A model generated the notes under the pieces. That model made no database searches. It saw nothing but the letters and a program-made list of their open reading frames with translations, and had not been told where the DNA came from. A DNA stretch of 64,000 nucleotides, from positions 167,939 to 231,938 of the forward strand of contig JARFNK010000007.1 of the NCBI GenBank assembly GCA_029167225.1, in the 5' to 3' direction. The position numbers were made by a program, and so were the translations under genes. The DNA comes from Sphingobium arseniciresistens. Its GTDB lineage: Bacteria > Pseudomonadota > Alphaproteobacteria > Sphingomonadales > Sphingomonadaceae. Each line of letters begins with the position of its first letter. Position 1 is the stretch's first letter. Below, one piece after another: positions 63,867 through 64,000 of this stretch.

Positions 63867-64000
63867 GGAAAGACAACGCCTCACGCCGCGATTGGCTCCG
63901 TGGCGATTGTGGATAGGCTCTAACACTACTTTGGCAGATTGCTGATTTTTGGGATTCCCAAGCGAGAGATGTGGTGATTCATAGGAAGCCAGCTTCTGGA

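Overview
The window is a gene-dense, visibly GC-rich stretch of ordinary chromosome from an alphaproteobacterium. It is most likely a member of the Sphingomonadales. Evidence for this is the sphingomonad-like gene content (DciA-type DUF721 protein, class II DAHP synthase, short-form HisG, a CobS/OsmC/CobT group beside BolA and J-domain genes, IalB-like and small beta-barrel outer membrane proteins) and the dispersed inverted repeats between genes, which resemble ones I recall from sphingomonad genomes. I see no rRNA, tRNA, insertion sequence, prophage, plasmid marker or CRISPR array. About 63 protein genes are supported. Intergenic gaps are short; only two exceed 300 bases.

Layout. 1-9.7 kb: a pyridine-nucleotide disulfide reductase-like protein with a cyclic-nucleotide-binding domain (cut by the window edge), a TPR protein, an Lrp/AsnC regulator, a coupled TldE/PmbA-inositol phosphatase pair, a coupled mutY-nudC pair, divergent dciA and two tandem DsbA-like genes. 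9.7-18.2 kb: smc, a coupled ubiA-phospholipase D pair, and divergent rsmE-gshA. 18.3-25 kb: a beta-barrel protein, an ICMT-like membrane methyltransferase, a DUF1345 membrane protein, a minimal PAS chemoreceptor, argG, a small secreted or membrane protein and a GDT1/UPF0016 manganese exporter preceded by a yybP-ykoY-type riboswitch. 25-35.6 kb: catalase, DUF808, a Cfa-like methyltransferase, a cytochrome b plus molybdopterin protein pair, a small outer membrane protein, rlmN, an IalB-like protein and dnaN. 35.8-45.2 kb: a membrane-PAS-GGDEF-EAL-PilZ protein, two periplasmic proteins (one ClpP-like), nusB-thiL, hisG-hisD, a DUF2332 protein and a glutathione transferase. 45.2-57.1 kb: bolA-nudix-pirin, a J-domain protein, DUF1294, a YegD-like Hsp70, cobS-osmC-cobT, a GreA-like factor, cysS, YoaK and class II DAHP synthase. 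57.2-64 kb: a secreted protein with an 11-residue repeat, a subtilase divergent from an ECF sigma/anti-sigma pair, aquaporin Z, a small lipoprotein, a Tat-exported DAO-type oxidoreductase and two small genes.

Functional themes are housekeeping (replication, tRNA charging, rRNA methylation, His/Arg/aromatic/thiamine/ubiquinone/glutathione synthesis), redox and oxidative-stress handling (catalase, MutY, NudC, DsbA-like proteins, glutathione enzymes, OsmC), envelope functions and signalling. The points most worth a second look are the perfect 17-bp inverted repeat between the subtilase and ECF sigma genes together with the neighbouring 11-mer repeat protein, the manganese riboswitch, the minimal TTG-started chemoreceptor, the five-part c-di-GMP protein, the CobS/OsmC/CobT group without visible cobN, and three families of intergenic inverted repeats. 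I do not see a clearly new multi-gene defence or mobile system here.
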